The notes: generated from the sequence alone by a model not told the origin. DNA of 64,000 bases from Capsicum annuum (GCF_002878395.1 NC_061121.1:41983202-42047201), one strand, 5' to 3'. Positions 1-11,513 are shown, counted from the stretch's first letter. Numbers and translations: made by a program.

Positions 1-640
1 AAAAAGTCATACGTTCTTAAATGTTTTGATTACATCCTTTGTTCATACATTAAGTGTTATATCTTTGGAGCCAAATGACATTCTTGTAGATAATAACACA
101 CTGGATGATGCTTTTACACTTGATTCCTTTCTATACTGCCTTTTTTCTTATGATTATATCTATGCTAGTCTTGGATTTTCTTTATTTAAAGGTAGGGAAC
201 TAGTTGGTTGGTCAACTTATTTGAATGACAATTCTGTATGGATCTTATGGACTTTAAACCAGTTGAGGCACCACTCTTGATATGGTTTCTTAAAGAGGTG
301 ATGAAGCAATTGCATCGTATGGCTCTTGAGGTAAAGGTAGTCTTACCTTTTGGATTTAGTGATACCATTATGACCTTTGTGGTTTCCTTACCTATTGATG
401 ATTCCCATAGCCAATTGCTTTGTGCATTTTTCAATAAGTTTCTAATGTTTATCATGAAGGATCCTTAGTTATATCTTAAGTGTGTGAGACCTTGTCATAA
501 TGCTATGATTATTTGTGCTAAACCTAATCCTTATTTCATAAGTTATTGTATTTGTTGGTCCTTCTTTTGGTTTTGCACAGTTTGGATTCGAGGTCAAATC
601 CTTTTTAAGAAGGGAAAAATGATATAGCCAAATTTCCTCT
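1..640 (+). other. Possible 3' end of a decayed Ty3/gypsy gag-pol
   Basis: No intact gene is visible. At about 580-640 one frame reads a short stretch resembling SRSNPF-x-EGKNDI, with one stop inside. This is the kind of sequence that closes the polyprotein of several plant Ty3/gypsy elements just before the 3' LTR. Upstream there are short overlapping open frames (60-90 codons) that I do not recognise. The window edge cuts the unit, so RT or integrase, if present, would lie to the left. The assignment rests on one short motif only. Confidence 0.25.
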
Positions 641-1400
641 GGACTTTCTGATGAGACGCGTATAATACTTAAGGTGCTTGATTACTCATTAGTGCTATTA
701 AAAGATGTCACATGGATGAAGATTATTATTATGGAGGGCCAAAGGACTTTGGCGAGGTTGAAGGAGTGCAAAACGGGGCTCAAAATCCCCGTGAAAGGTT
801 CATGCTCTCAAGGCACTTTGGATCGACTTTTGATCTGCTCTAGCATTTTAATAGCAGGTCAAAACATCCCCTAGTAGAACTTTTCTTGCATTTGGATCAC
901 TTTTGGGCCCTAATTATGTAATATTTAGCCAAACTATAAATATTTGGTAGCTAGGCTTATTTAGTTAGTTTTTTTTAATGATGATGATAAATTCATGAAC
1001 TCCATTGGGAGTTTTAAGTGCTTGAAAAAGACATTGTTGAACCTTGTTTAGAAACGGTAATTGTAAAGGTGTTTTGATTCCTTTGCAGTTAACGTAATCG
1101 ATTAGGTGCTTTGCTTGGTTAATTGATTGACGATTAAACATTTAGTATACCCTTTGTTTGCTTTCAATGTCTTTCATTGTGTCAATCTACCTATCTTTCT
1201 ATCATCTATCCTTTTATCCTTTTCTTTTCGTATTTTTAATTTCGCCAATTCATTAGTGTTTGTGATCTTTTCTCATTTTTGTAGATTACTCTCATATCCA
1301 ACATTTAATGCAATGCAATATTTCAAAAGGCAATTTAAACACTATGTAGAATCTTGTTACAACAAAATTAACAATGTGAGTTGAGGTTCATAGCAATAAC
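640..1400. other. Unassigned AT-rich DNA, possibly LTR remnant
   Basis: No gene is supported here. The stretch follows the possible polyprotein tail and contains a motif around 990-1060 (start of a 'gaactccattgggagtt' type sequence followed by a purine-rich run) that is common in plant Ty3 LTR/U5 regions. I could not find a matching second copy in the window, so the LTR reading is only a suggestion. Confidence 0.15.
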
Positions 1401-2447
1401 ATTGTACAAAATTCATAAACGTTATGAAAAAACGAAATTCCAATTTCACCATTACCACGAGAGACCAATTCAGTCCACACTCCACCATTTAAACCATGAA
1501 TAATCTATTAAAAATAAGGAATAATAATGCAAGTGTTCAACAACCAAAAACCTTCAACCCTATTTTAATTAAACACTTAAATATCAAGTAAATTGAAATA
1601 ATAATATAATAATTAAAATAGGGAGTGTCCAACATGCCTTTTTGATGGAAGGAATTTGGGAAAATTTTGAACCTTAACTTTGAAGCTTAAATTCTAGCTT
1701 GAAAACAATATGAAGACTTTTATTCATTTCTCATACCCTTGATGATGAAATTAGTGAGAAAACATTGAGATAAAGCTTGAATTTGAAGTCTTGAAAGCTT
1801 GAATTTTGGGGAAGAACTCTTATTTTGTATTCTTAAGGGTATGGGAGAAGAGAAATCATGTATTGGTTTATGGGTTGAGGGAAAACATATTAGTATTAGT
1901 TATTAGATGATTTAGGAAGTAAATGACTAGTTTCCCCTCGAAAAATAGAAGAGATCGTGCATTTTAGCATCTCTAAGAACATGGGTGTGCCACGCCTTTA
2001 ACGCGGAGCATACAGGGTGTGCCACGCTCTTATTGCAGAGCATAGAGGGCATGCCATGCCCTTATCATAGGCCCTCGCTGGTTCGCTCTTGAAAATGATC
2101 ATAACTTTTCACTCAGGTATCGAACTAAGACAAAATTGGATGCATTTGAAAGCGGACCCAATTATATTTCATTTGTTGGATATTGTGATCTTGAGTTCCA
2201 TGTATTCCATAAGTTATATCTGTTTAAAGTTAACCTTGGTGGGATCGAATACCAAAATTCAGTTGATAACAAAAGTTCTCAACCCAACTTTGCTCTAACT
2301 GTTTCCTATGAATATTATTCACCTCGAAAGAACTTTACACACTAGATAAAGAATCATGGCACTTATATTTAAATTGAAATCATAGGGTTCAGGTTTACAC
2401 ACGTAGGATAGACTATTTGAATTTTAGCCCGAAAAAATGCGGTGTCA
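1400..2447 (-). mobile_element. Ty3/gypsy-type LTR fragment, minus orientation
   Basis: Read on the minus strand, the unit starts at 2447 with TGACACCGCATTTT, a usual start for plant Ty3 LTRs. It runs through the LTR-like segment with three 32-bp imperfect repeats at 1984-2079. The left boundary is approximate because no second copy or target duplication was found. No coding capacity is seen. The two overlapping open frames at 2089-2345 lie inside this LTR and are not considered genes. Confidence 0.4.
1984..2079. repeat. Three 32-bp imperfect tandem repeats
   Basis: Units start at 1984, 2016 and 2048. Each begins GG(T/C)(G/A)TGCCA(C/T)GC and is richer in CpG than its surroundings. The block sits about 370-465 bp inside the minus-strand LTR, a position matched by comparable blocks in other LTRs of this window. 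Confidence 0.65.
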
Positions 2448-2562
2448 TAAGGTGAAATGGTCAATAATGACGTAAATTTATTATCAGATATCACTCTTGG
2501 TGAAAATTTCAAAGAAACATAAAATAGGACCTCCTACACATTTTTTACATATTGTACAACAA

Positions 2563-3097
2563 TGGAAAAAGAGATAAATATGTAGCCCTCTATTTTTGCA
2601 ATTTCAAGCAGATATATCATTCATTGAAAATTTATGCACATAGACCCCTATAACTTAACGAATGTTCTATATATACCCTTGCTATCTAACAAGTTAAAAC
2701 TATTTTTTTATTAATAGAATACAAAATGGCTTTAAAAATTGTCTCACACATACTATTTACCTCTCGAGATCCAAGCTAACCTAAAAAATTAATTTGTCTT
2801 TTATTCTTACCTAACCAAATTTCACTTAATGATTGTGTAGATGGATTGGATATTTTCTCTCTTGGATAGATTCTGGAGGGGTATAATGTGATGCAATTTT
2901 TTTTTTAAAGTCCCATGATATTCTAATTTAAAAATCAGCTTTAGAATTTATTTCAATTTAGTAAATATAGGTTGTTCAACAAAAATTGTAAATATGCAAA
3001 ATTTGTTATACGAAGGCATATATATCCATAATATGTCTAACGAGGCATATATTCACTCTAAATCACAAAATAAAGGGGATATTTACCTCTTTTTCCC
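2563..3097. mobile_element. MITE-like element with terminal inverted repeats
   Basis: The left end reads GGAAAAAGAGATAAATAT and the right end, on the opposite strand, GGGAAAAAGAGGTAAATATC, giving about 18-20 bp of inverted terminal repeat with one or two mismatches. The 535-bp interior is AT-rich and non-coding. A clear target-site duplication was not identified, so the superfamily (hAT-like or other) is open. Confidence 0.45.
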
Positions 3098-3270
3098 AAT
3101 CGCAATTGTTAATTATGCATAATTTGTTATTAAATAATTATTCAGTGATATGCATTCTTACATCGACTTAAGATTAATCATGGTAAACTATCGTGCTATG
3201 TCTACATACGTTATTTTTGTTGTCTACATATGTTATTTTTGTTGTTGTTTAATCAATTTACTGTTTTACT

Positions 3271-3522
3271 GTTTGGTTATTATTTTCTATGCAGTATTTG
3301 TTATATTCATATCAAATTTAATTTTTTAATTTATTTGGAAATTAATATTTGACCTTGAGAATTTCAAATTCAACTTGAAGTTAGATGCCATTTAGTGTTT
3401 GGTTATTATTTTCTACTCAGTATTTGTTATATTCATATCGAATTTAATTTTTTAATTTATTTAGAAATTAATATTTGACCCTGAAATTTTTAAATACAAC
3501 TTGAATTTAGATGCCAAATTTT
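3271..3522. repeat. 126-bp tandem duplication
   Basis: The stretch beginning GTTTGGTTATTATTTTCTA at 3271 recurs at 3397 and both copies run to about 'gatgcca' with few differences. It lies immediately left of EPRV copy 1. A shorter 22-bp duplication (GTCTACATA(C/T)GTTATTTTTG) sits at about 3199-3245. Confidence 0.7.
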
Positions 3523-3596
3523 TGAGAAACAACTTATGAACTAGCCGTGAACTCCATCTTCATATTTTCAAATAAAATGCTCTCTTATTTTACTAA

Positions 3597-3610
3597 TGGT
3601 ATCAGAGCCC
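3597..3610 (+). other. tRNA-Met primer binding site, EPRV copy 1
   Basis: TGGTATCAGAGCCC is complementary to the 3' end of plant initiator tRNA-Met, the primer for minus-strand DNA synthesis in caulimovirids. The EPRV similarity starts within a few bases of it, so the left boundary of the integrant is the minus-strand start point. Confidence 0.85.
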
Positions 3611-3683
3611 AGTTAGTTAAAAAATACAGCAGTAGTATATATGTTTGAATTTATGTTTGAATTTAGATTGGATTGAATTAATT

Positions 3684-3941
3684 ATGAGAAGACCATTTAA
3701 AAACAGAGAAGCTTTTAGAAAAATTAAAGAATCTTTAATTAGTAATTATTCAGAATATATAAGTCTAAATAAAACAAAAGAAAACCCACAATGACTAGCC
3801 TACCTAATTACCTTAATTATCTAGTATTGAAGTAAAATTAATAATTCATTTAAAATCTAGAAGAATGAGACACATACCACCTAATTATGATAAAATCAGA
3901 TTTAGATATCCACCAAAATATTATAAATATGGTTTAAATGA
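3684..3941 (+). pseudogene. EPRV small ORF (85 codons), broken, copy 1
   Basis: Equivalent of the open 85-codon ORF at 54318-54061. It starts MRRPFKNREAF in both copies and is lysine/arginine rich. In copy 1 it has an in-frame TGA about 37 codons in and a local frameshift near 3820. Its stop overlaps the next start as ATGA. I do not recognise the product. Its position right after the primer site recalls CaMV ORF VII or badnavirus ORF1, but that is by position only. Confidence 0.6.
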
Positions 3942-4150
3942 ATAAAGTACAAAAATACAAAGAACTAAAACAAATTATTTCGGAAAAACGTAAAGAATTA
4001 AAAATAAGAATAGAAAGACTACATTATAATATATTTGCCGGAGTTAGTGAAAACTCAATAAATACACAAAAACATGAAATATCAAAATTAGAATCACAAA
4101 TAGATAGTTTAGAATATATATATCAACATGAACTATTCACAATAAAATGA
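3938..4150 (+). CDS. EPRV 70-aa coiled-coil protein, copy 1
   Basis: An open 70-codon ORF beginning MNKVQKYKELKQ, almost identical to the copy 2 ORF at 54064-53852. It is highly charged with heptad-like spacing of I/L residues over most of its length, so a short coiled coil is likely. Both its start and its stop overlap neighbours as ATGA (upstream 85-codon ORF, downstream capsid ORF), suggesting coupled or reinitiating translation. By size and coiled-coil nature it could correspond to a virion-associated protein such as CaMV ORF III, but no sequence match was made. It is the only major-block small ORF of copy 1 that stays open, which may be chance given its length. Confidence 0.6.
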   Translation: MNKVQKYKELKQIISEKRKELKIRIERLHYNIFAGVSENSINTQKHEISKLESQIDSLEYIYQHELFTIK

Positions 4151-5951
4151 ACAAAGAAGAATTTATAATAGATGAAAAAATATATGAAAATCACGAAGGA
4201 TTAAAAATAAAAATAGTATTTTCTAATCTAGGGAGAAGATATAAGAAAATAGGTGAACATTTATATTTAATGTTAGAATAAGAAGAATTAAAATAGAATA
4301 AGAAGAATTAAAATTAGAAGATAAATTGATAGCTATGGTAAGAATAGAAAGAGAAAATGAAGAAATAGATAGGAAAAAGAAAATAGAAAAAATAAAACAA
4401 CAAACTACAGAAGAAATACGAAAAATAGAAGAAACTAAAAATAGTAGGATTGCTGAATTAGAAAAAGAACTACAAATATTAAAAGATTTGTATGAACAAA
4501 GACAAAAGGAACAGGAAGAAAAAGATAAAGAACAAAAATTACTAAACGAGATAAATCAATTTAAAGAAAAACTAGAAATAAACAATAAAGAAATAAAAAA
4601 CAAGGAATTAGAAATAAATAATATAGATGTTGAAGAGATAGATAATTATGATTCAGAAGATAGTGAAACATATAGAGAAATATTAACAAATACAAAAAAT
4701 TTAGAAATCAATGAAAAACAAGAAGTAATTAATGAAGAAAACTTAGAAAATATCAACACAGAAATAAATACTCTTGATAAAAAAGAAGATGAAAATATAA
4801 TACCTAGAACATCAGAAATAAGAAAACCTACATATAAGTTTGAAAGATATAATCTAAAGATTGAATCTGACAAATGGACACCAAAATAAATAGTTAATAA
4901 AAATTATAACTTTTTAGACTTAGACTGTGTAATAGATATAGAAAAAACATTATAATTATGGATAGGATACATGACAAAACAATTATTAGATAATAATATA
5001 AACATAACAGATGCACCAGAATATATAGAAAGAACACTAATAGGAACAGTGAAATTATGGTTTTCAAATTTAACTGAAAATAGCAAGAAGGTATTAAGAA
5101 CTAATAAACCTATAGAAGGAACATCATCAACAACAATTAAACTAACACCTATAGAATTATTAAAAAAATATGAAACAGCTATAAAAGATGAATTTGGTAG
5201 TATGACAACAATAGAAGAAGAACAAGATGAAGAAAAAGATACAAATAGAAATTTAATGTTAAAATTAGCAATATGTAATATGTGTTATATAGATGAATAT
5301 ACTTGCGCATTTAAAGAATATTATTATAAAGGAGCATATAATATAGAAGAAAGTAAAGAAATAAGAAAATTATATTTTAATAAATTACCCGAACCATTTA
5401 GTTCAAAGATAATAAAGAGTTGGGAAGAAGCAAAAATAGTAGATACTCTAGGAGCAAGAATAAAATTTTTACAACAATGGTATAGAAACTTATGTGAAAA
5501 ATATAGAGAAGAATTAAAAATAGAAAAAACATTGATAAGAAATTTAGCATGCTGCAAAGATAAAATAGCACCCCAATTAGGATGTGAAGAAAGATATTAT
5601 AAGAAAAGAAAAAGACATAAGAAATATAAAAAATCAAAATATAAATACAAAAAACCAAGAAAAAGATATTATGTTAAAAATTATAAATACAAAAGACCAT
5701 ATAAAAAAAAGAAATCTATAAAAGAATGTACTTGTTATAATTGTGGAAAATTAGGACATTTAGCTAGAGATTGTAAATTACCTAAAAATCCAAAAAATAA
5801 ACAAATATCAGAAATAAAAATAGATAATACAGAATATATGCAAATAGATTAAATAGATTATGAATTAGAAAGTGAGGATAGTATATATGAAATTTCAGAA
5901 AATGAAATAGATAATGAAATAGATAGTGAAATAGATGAATCAAATGGATGA
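4147..5951 (+). pseudogene. EPRV coiled-coil/capsid protein, broken, copy 1
   Basis: Same architecture as copy 2: an acidic/charged coiled-coil region (about 4330-4890), a capsid core (about 4971-5560), a lysine/tyrosine/arginine-rich basic stretch (about 5580-5720), and a CCHC zinc knuckle with C-Y-N-C-G-K-L-G-H-L-A-R-D-C at 5730-5775. An acidic Asp/Glu tail follows. Lesions: a small duplication with stops and frameshift around 4279-4320, TAA at 4887-4889, another TAA near 4954, and TAA at 5850-5852 that removes the acidic tail. The native stop (5949-5951) overlaps the movement-protein start. The knuckle would bind pregenomic RNA during packaging, as in other caulimovirids. Confidence 0.85.
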
Positions 5952-7128
5952 AGAAGATATAAAAATAATAACAAAGGAAGAATATTTAAATGATGAAGGA
6001 ACAGAACAAAAAATAATATTTGACAGTAACATATTTTATGAAATAAAAGGAAAAGAATTAGACTTAAGTGTAGAAAAAATATTTAAAATACCAACGATAA
6101 GAAATCTATTTACTAAGAAAAAAGAAGAATATTATGTAGTATGCCAAAAGGAACATGTAATAGACTGTAGATATGCAAAAAGTAAAGCTAGTATACCACT
6201 AGTAACAAAAAGAATAATTAATAAAGAGATAAATGATATAAAAAGTAGAGACCCAATAAAATATGTACACCTTGGAGGTACAGAGATATTAATAAAAGCA
6301 TGTTTTAGAGAAGGAATAGATACACCAATAGAATTATATTTAGCAGATGATAGAATTATAACACTTGTAGAAAAAAGCATAATAACTGCCATAAAAGGAA
6401 ATTTAATATACCAAAAATTTAAATTTATAATAAGTGCAAATTATTCAGTAGCGGTAACAAATAAAAATATAGATAAATCATTAGTATTATATTGGAAAAT
6501 ATCAGGAATAGAATTAACCCCAGGAAGTAAAATATTTACAGCAAGATGCAAAAATTTATATGTATTAACAACAAAACATAAAATAACAGCAAAAAATAAG
6601 ATTAACAAAATACGAATAGAAAGTCCATTCGAACAAATTGTAAAACCAATAGATTATAATGATTATAGCTATAGAGACATAGATATAGAAGAAAGTTTAG
6701 AAATAGTAAATGATAGAATAAGTACAACGAAAAGAATAGCTGATGAAAAATCAAAATCATCAAGCTCATCAAAAAGAACAAGTTATGAAATAAATTCAAC
6801 AAATAATTTAAACCAATATTACATAACAGGAAAGGTAAATGAAAAAGAATATTTAATACTCTTAAATACAGGACAAGAAGAAAATTATATAGCAAAATAT
6901 CTAGTAAAAAATGAAGAAATAAAAACTGATAATGATATATGCCCAGATTTACCAAGAAGTTTAATAAATAGTAAAAATATAGCAGAAAAAGAAATAATAA
7001 TAGGAATTAGAAAAATAAAAATAGAATTTGAAGTAAAGGAAGAAATACAAAAGGCAGACATAATATTAGGAATAAAATGGATTGAACAGGTAAAACCATA
7101 TAATATAAAACATACACAATTAACTTAA
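5935..7128 (+). CDS. EPRV movement protein with retropepsin-like tail, copy 1
   Basis: An open frame of 397 codons. The first ~270 residues are a 30K-superfamily movement protein, recognised by the conserved stretch around residues 100-135 (V-H-L-G-G-T-E-I-L-I-K, then P-I-E-L-Y-L-A-D-D-R). Such proteins form or modify plasmodesmatal tubules. A Ser-rich linker at about residues 275-290 leads to a C-terminal domain with LLNTGQEENYI (Asn at residue 311, bases 6865-6867) and later ADIILGIKWIEQ, the spacing of a retropepsin fold with Asn where Asp would be catalytic. One missing base near 7125 ends the ORF about 15 codons early relative to copy 2. The start could also be the internal ATG three codons in. 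Confidence 0.85.
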   Translation: MNQMDEEDIKIITKEEYLNDEGTEQKIIFDSNIFYEIKGKELDLSVEKIFKIPTIRNLFTKKKEEYYVVCQKEHVIDCRYAKSKASIPLVTKRIINKEINDIKSRDPIKYVHLGGTEILIKACFREGIDTPIELYLADDRIITLVEKSIITAIKGNLIYQKFKFIISANYSVAVTNKNIDKSLVLYWKISGIELTPGSKIFTARCKNLYVLTTKHKITAKNKINKIRIESPFEQIVKPIDYNDYSYRDIDIEESLEIVNDRISTTKRIADEKSKSSSSSKRTSYEINSTNNLNQYYITGKVNEKEYLILLNTGQEENYIAKYLVKNEEIKTDNDICPDLPRSLINSKNIAEKEIIIGIRKIKIEFEVKEEIQKADIILGIKWIEQVKPYNIKHTQLT

Positions 7129-7173
7129 CATATAACAAAGAGAAATTATTCTTAAGAAGAGCCTTAACATAAA

Positions 7174-9108
7174 ATGAAAATATATGTATTAATGAAAATA
7201 GTAGTAGAAGGATATTACAGTAGATATTACACACTTATGATAGATACAGGAGCAGAAACTAATTTATGTAGATATAATTGCTTACCAGAAAACAAATGGG
7301 ATGAATTAAAAACACCAATAGTAGTTAAAGGATTTATAATGAAAGAAGCTTAATTACTTATAAAGCTAGAAATGTAAAAATACAAGTATGGGACAAGATA
7401 TTAACAATAGAAGAAATTTATAATTATGAACTAACATCAAAAGATATACTTTTAGGAATGCCGTTTTTACATAAATTATACCCACATATAATAACTAGAA
7501 CAGACTGGTAGTTTACAACACCATGTAAACAGAAAGTAAGAGCAAAAAGAGTTAATAATAAAATAAGAAAGAAAACTAATTGGATAAAAGGAAGTGAAAA
7601 AATTACACAAAAGTTAGAAAATATAAAAAATACTGAAGATACAATAGAACTAGTTGTATTCTCGATAAATAAAACAGAAATAACTATATTTTCAATAAAT
7701 AAGATAGAAATAATTAAGAAAAAATTAGAACAATTATATAGTGAAGATCCATTAAAAGGATGGGAAAAATATAAAACTACTATAAAAATTGAATTAATAG
7801 ATAAAAATAACATAATAACCCAGAAACCATTAACATATAATTTTGACGATTTAAAAGAATTTAAAATGCATATAGATGAATTATTAGAAAAATAATATAT
7901 ACAAAAAAGTAATAGCAAACATAATAGTCTAGCATTTATAGTAAATAAACATAGTGAACAAAAAAGAGGAAAAAGTAGAATGGTTATTGACTATAGAAAT
8001 TTAAATGCAAAGACTCTGACATATAATTACCCAATACCAAATAAGATATTAAAAATAAGACAAATACAGGGATATAATTATTTTAGTAAATTCGATTGTA
8101 AATCAGGATTTTACCATTTAAAGTTAGAAGAAGAATCTAAAGAATTAACCGCATTTACGGTACCACAAGGATTTTATGAATGGAACGTATTACCATTTGG
8201 ATATAAAAATGCACCAGGTAGATATCAACATTTTATGGATAGTTATTTTAAACAATTATCTAATTGTATAGTATACATAGATGATATATTATTATATACA
8301 AAAACTAAAGAAGAACATTTAAAATTATTAGGACAATTTATAGATATAATCGAAAAATCGGGAATAAGTCTAAGCGAAAAGAAAGATGAAATTATGAAAA
8401 ATCAGATAGAGTTTTTAGGAATACAAATAGATAAGAGTGGAGTAAAAATGCAACAACATATAGTACAAAAAATAATAAATTCGAAAGAAGAATTAGATAC
8501 AAAAAAGAAATTACAATCATTTTTAGGATTAGTAAACCAAGTAAGAGAATATGTTTCAAAATTAGCAGAAACTTTAAAACCACTACAGAAAAAATTAAAA
8601 AGGGATGTAGAATATAACTATAATGAAGAAGATAAAAAAACAAGTTCAGAAAATAAAATTACTTTGTAAAGAATTACCAAAACTACAATTTCCAGATGAA
8701 AATAGAAAATTTATATATACAGTAGAAGCAGATGCTAGTGAATGTTGTTATGGAGGAGTACTTAAATACCGATATGAAGCAGAAAAATTAGAACACCATT
8801 GTAGATACTACTCAGGTATGTTCAATGAAACAGAAATAAAATAGGAAATAAATAGGAAACAATTATGTTCATTATATAAATGTTTGTTAGCATTTGAGCC
8901 ATATATTGTATATGACAAGTTTATTGTACGAACAGATAATACACAGGTACGCTGGTGGTTAATAAAGAAAATACAAAATTCAGTTACAACAAAAAAGATT
9001 CGGAGACTAGTCTTGAATATATTAAATTTCACATATATAATTGAAGTAATTAGTACTAACAAAAATGTCATTGCAGATTACATATCAAGACAAAGCTACA
9101 CAGATTGA
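7174..9108 (+). pseudogene. EPRV protease-RT-RNase H polyprotein, broken, copy 1
   Basis: Order: aspartic protease with MIDTGAETNLC (about 7236-7270) and LLGMPFL (about 7450), reverse transcriptase from about 7930 with SRMVIDYRNLNAK, FDCKSGFYH, and the catalytic YIDD at 8274-8285, then RNase H with VEADASECCYGGVL near 8725 and a TDNTQVRWWL stretch near 8940. The enzyme copies pregenomic RNA to DNA. Lesions: frameshift around 7330-7350, TAG at about 7508 (Trp in copy 2), TAA near 7893, an extra A near 8635, and TAG near 8842. The RT core itself (7980-8600) is open. The end overlaps the transactivator start by 44 bases. Confidence 0.9.
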
Positions 9109-10304
9109 TATAATAGAAGAGGATACTCTAGAAAAAATACTCAACACCCTAACTACGCTTTCAATGAAAGTGGACAGTATGGGTAATGAGATAGAAAAGC
9201 TAAAGACTAATGAAGATAAACTGAAGTCTATAGCTACAAATCAGCTAACTCAGCAGTGTGCAGAGCTATGTCGATCGGAAGACATTAAAGTTTCAGAGCT
9301 AGAAGGAGACGATGGGACACTTCATAAAACCCATAACGCTTATCAATCTACTTCTGCAGGTACAAGCAAAGGAGCTAGTAGACAAAGATATCAGAACATG
9401 AATATGAATAAGATATTTGAGAAACTATTTATACCAAAAAAACACAAAAAGACCCCTTGTTCATACCCCCACAAATTACCATATACCAAGATAGTCTGAA
9501 CCAAGATAAAAAAGTTTATAACTATACAACCCAAAAATACATAGAAAATATCTACAGAGTATAAACTTTCCTAAAACTTAACCCCAGAGCTACAAATATC
9601 AAAGAACCAAACACAAATTATATAACCCAAAAATTACAAGGTTACAACAAGCTAATTGCACTACCCAAAATCAACCCAAGCTTAATAAAATCTTGTTTTG
9701 ACTATGGATTATTAAATACTTACACCCAAGACGGAGAAGAACTAACAGCTATGGAAGAATTACATAAAATATTCACCATCTATAAAAGAATAACCAAAGG
9801 AAATTTATTTTATATAAAGCGTTATACTGCACCAGCAGAGATATTATACGACAAAATAAAACCAGTTATACAAGTTGTAAAAATAAGATTAACCAGAGAT
9901 CTGATTATACCGGAAGATATTATGCAACAGGCACAGATACCCAGAATTGAGATACCTGATTTCTACGCAAATAAACAACTCATTGGACTAGCTACAATTA
10001 TTCAAGAATTAGCAAATAATTATACCAATGGAAATCCAATATGGAGCTATTATTCAAGAGACCATCAGATAATTTATTCAAATTCAAAAGAACTACGACA
10101 AGCAGATATGGAAGATGTTAGACAATGGATAATGACATTACTTAACCCAGAAAAACAATCTACTGCAAGAGCAATTAGAGAGGATTTATTTCAGATGGAT
10201 TATTGACAAGATATTGCAAGATAATTGGACACAAATATCCAGACCATCAATGTTCGAGATGTAATGGAGAAGATAATATTATCCCAGAAGTCCACCTAGA
10301 ATAA
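9065..10304 (+). pseudogene. EPRV transactivator/inclusion-body protein, broken, copy 1
   Basis: Homologue of the open 413-codon ORF at 48961-47720. The N-terminal 140 codons (9065-9499) are open and include a predicted coiled coil (about residues 14-60). A frameshift near 9440 and further stops break the middle. A second open block is at 9751-10206, and the Cys/His cluster near the C-terminus (C-x-x-I-G-H ... C-S-R-C type in copy 2) is shifted out of frame at about 10200. By position as the last major gene it matches caulimovirid TAV, which forms inclusion bodies and promotes reinitiation on polycistronic RNA. I infer the role from position and general likeness. Confidence 0.75.
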
Positions 10305-10559
10305 AAGAATTAAGAAGATAAGCATGCCAGCTGGAAGATACAAGATAAGAAGCAATAATGGAGATATGGAAAAGCAGCAGATACGACAACGAGAAGATAT
10401 CAATGGAGTAATAATAGAAGACAAGATATTAAATTTATTTTACGTAAAGTTTTGTATAGGCTAGATTTTTAGACTTTTAGCCTTTTTAGCCTTTTTGACT
10501 ATAGCATTAATAATTCTTGTCTCATTAGGAGACTTTTTTAGACTAATTTTAGAAACGTG

Positions 10560-10640
10560 AAAAAAATGTGAATACTTTTGTAAAGATTCAGTCTATAAAT
10601 AAGATGAACCGAAGGCATTGCAAAGCAAGCCTTCATGTGT
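10560..10640 (+). promoter_or_regulatory. EPRV pregenomic RNA promoter, copy 1
   Basis: TATAAAT at 10594-10600 follows an AT-rich region after the transactivator gene. The following conserved sequence (GAAGGCATTGCAAAGCAAGC from about 10611) lies at the expected distance for transcription start and is also conserved in copy 2. This corresponds to the CaMV 35S promoter position. The start site itself is inferred. Confidence 0.6.
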
Positions 10641-10911
10641 TGAAGCACAAATACTCTCTCCTGTCCGCAACAAATATTTTGCTTAGTTATTAAAAAACAG
10701 ATTTATTTCAATGGAAAAAGCTATGGAGGAACAAACCTCAGAAATATCAAACCTACCCGAACAGGTATATTTATTTATGATTATGAATAACTAAATTCAT
10801 AATTCTCAACAATCATGGTATGATAAAATAAATTCATGTTAGTTACTTTATAGTAGAATTATTCGAAGAATAATATGTTAAGAAGTTTAATAGCAAAGTG
10901 AAAACGGAGAA

Positions 10912-11010
10912 AAATCCCTAAGAACTATGCCATCCTAAAGGTGAAACCAATGAGGCAAGAAGCCGTGGTGGGGAGTAACCAGAGTAGAGGCGCTGCTTAA
11001 GGGAAAAGTA
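10912..11010 (+). other. Conserved leader RNA block, copy 1
   Basis: About 95 bases that are strikingly better conserved between the two EPRV copies than the surrounding leader. The ends can pair (TCCCTAAG with CTTAAGGGA, one bulged base) and the interior is unusually GC-rich for this virus. This suggests a structured RNA element in the pregenomic leader, for instance for ribosome shunting or packaging. Structure was judged by eye. Confidence 0.45.
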
Positions 11011-11144
11011 TCCAGATTACCATGCTAATAGTGACCAAAGAACATGTTATTTAAGAATAATCTAGTATATAGTAATCAAAGATGACCATATTTTGTTATG
11101 TATATGATTGAAGGAAATATTTTGAAAATAGCAATTTTATGAAA

Positions 11145-11249
11145 ATGAATAATTATTTATCTGATGTGATGGTAGATAAATTTAAAATACTTATTTTGTA
11201 TGCACTTAAGGATATAAAAGTAGTAGATATAAGAAAAAGCATTTGGTAA
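11145..11249 (+). pseudogene. EPRV leader ORF a, truncated, copy 1
   Basis: Matches the open 63-codon ORF at 46889-46698. It keeps the core L-S-D-V-M-V-D-K-F-K-I-L-I-L-Y but a deletion of about 13 bases shifts the frame and it stops after 34 codons. It is paralogous to leader ORF c downstream. Confidence 0.5.
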
Positions 11250-11312
11250 ATATTATATGACTAGAGTAAATTACATACCATACCTACCTAACTACTCTTA
11301 CAAATACTTACC

Positions 11313-11513
11313 ATGATAAATTACATAGAATTTTTGAAAAAAGATATGAGAAACATACAGTTAATAGAAAAATAGATGAAAGTAAATTTAGACAAATACA
11401 TGAAAACTAAAGATATAAAATATATAGAATTTCTTAATGAAAATATGCAAGAACTACTAAGGCTAAAATAAACAACTACAAAATATTATAATAAAATATT
11501 TAGTCAATTTTAA
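11313..11513 (+). pseudogene. EPRV leader ORF b, broken, copy 1
   Basis: Counterpart of the open 58-codon ORF at 46701-46525. In copy 1 it begins MINYIEFLKKD and contains two in-frame stops (about codons 21 and 53). Charged and probably helical. Not recognised. Its stop is followed directly by the start of ORF c. Confidence 0.45.

Noticed and set aside
7424..7918. 164-codon minus-strand open frame across EPRV copy 1 pol
   Set aside because: It is the T-rich shadow of the A-rich viral coding strand; hydrophobic composition (L, F, I, S, V) is a by-product. The same applies to the other long opposite-strand frames in both EPRV copies, for example 6602-6955 and 49346-49783.
10912..11010. Hammerhead-type self-cleaving ribozyme in the viral leader
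   Set aside because: GAAAC and TGAGG-like words occur but the conserved CUGANGA core and the three-stem layout do not.
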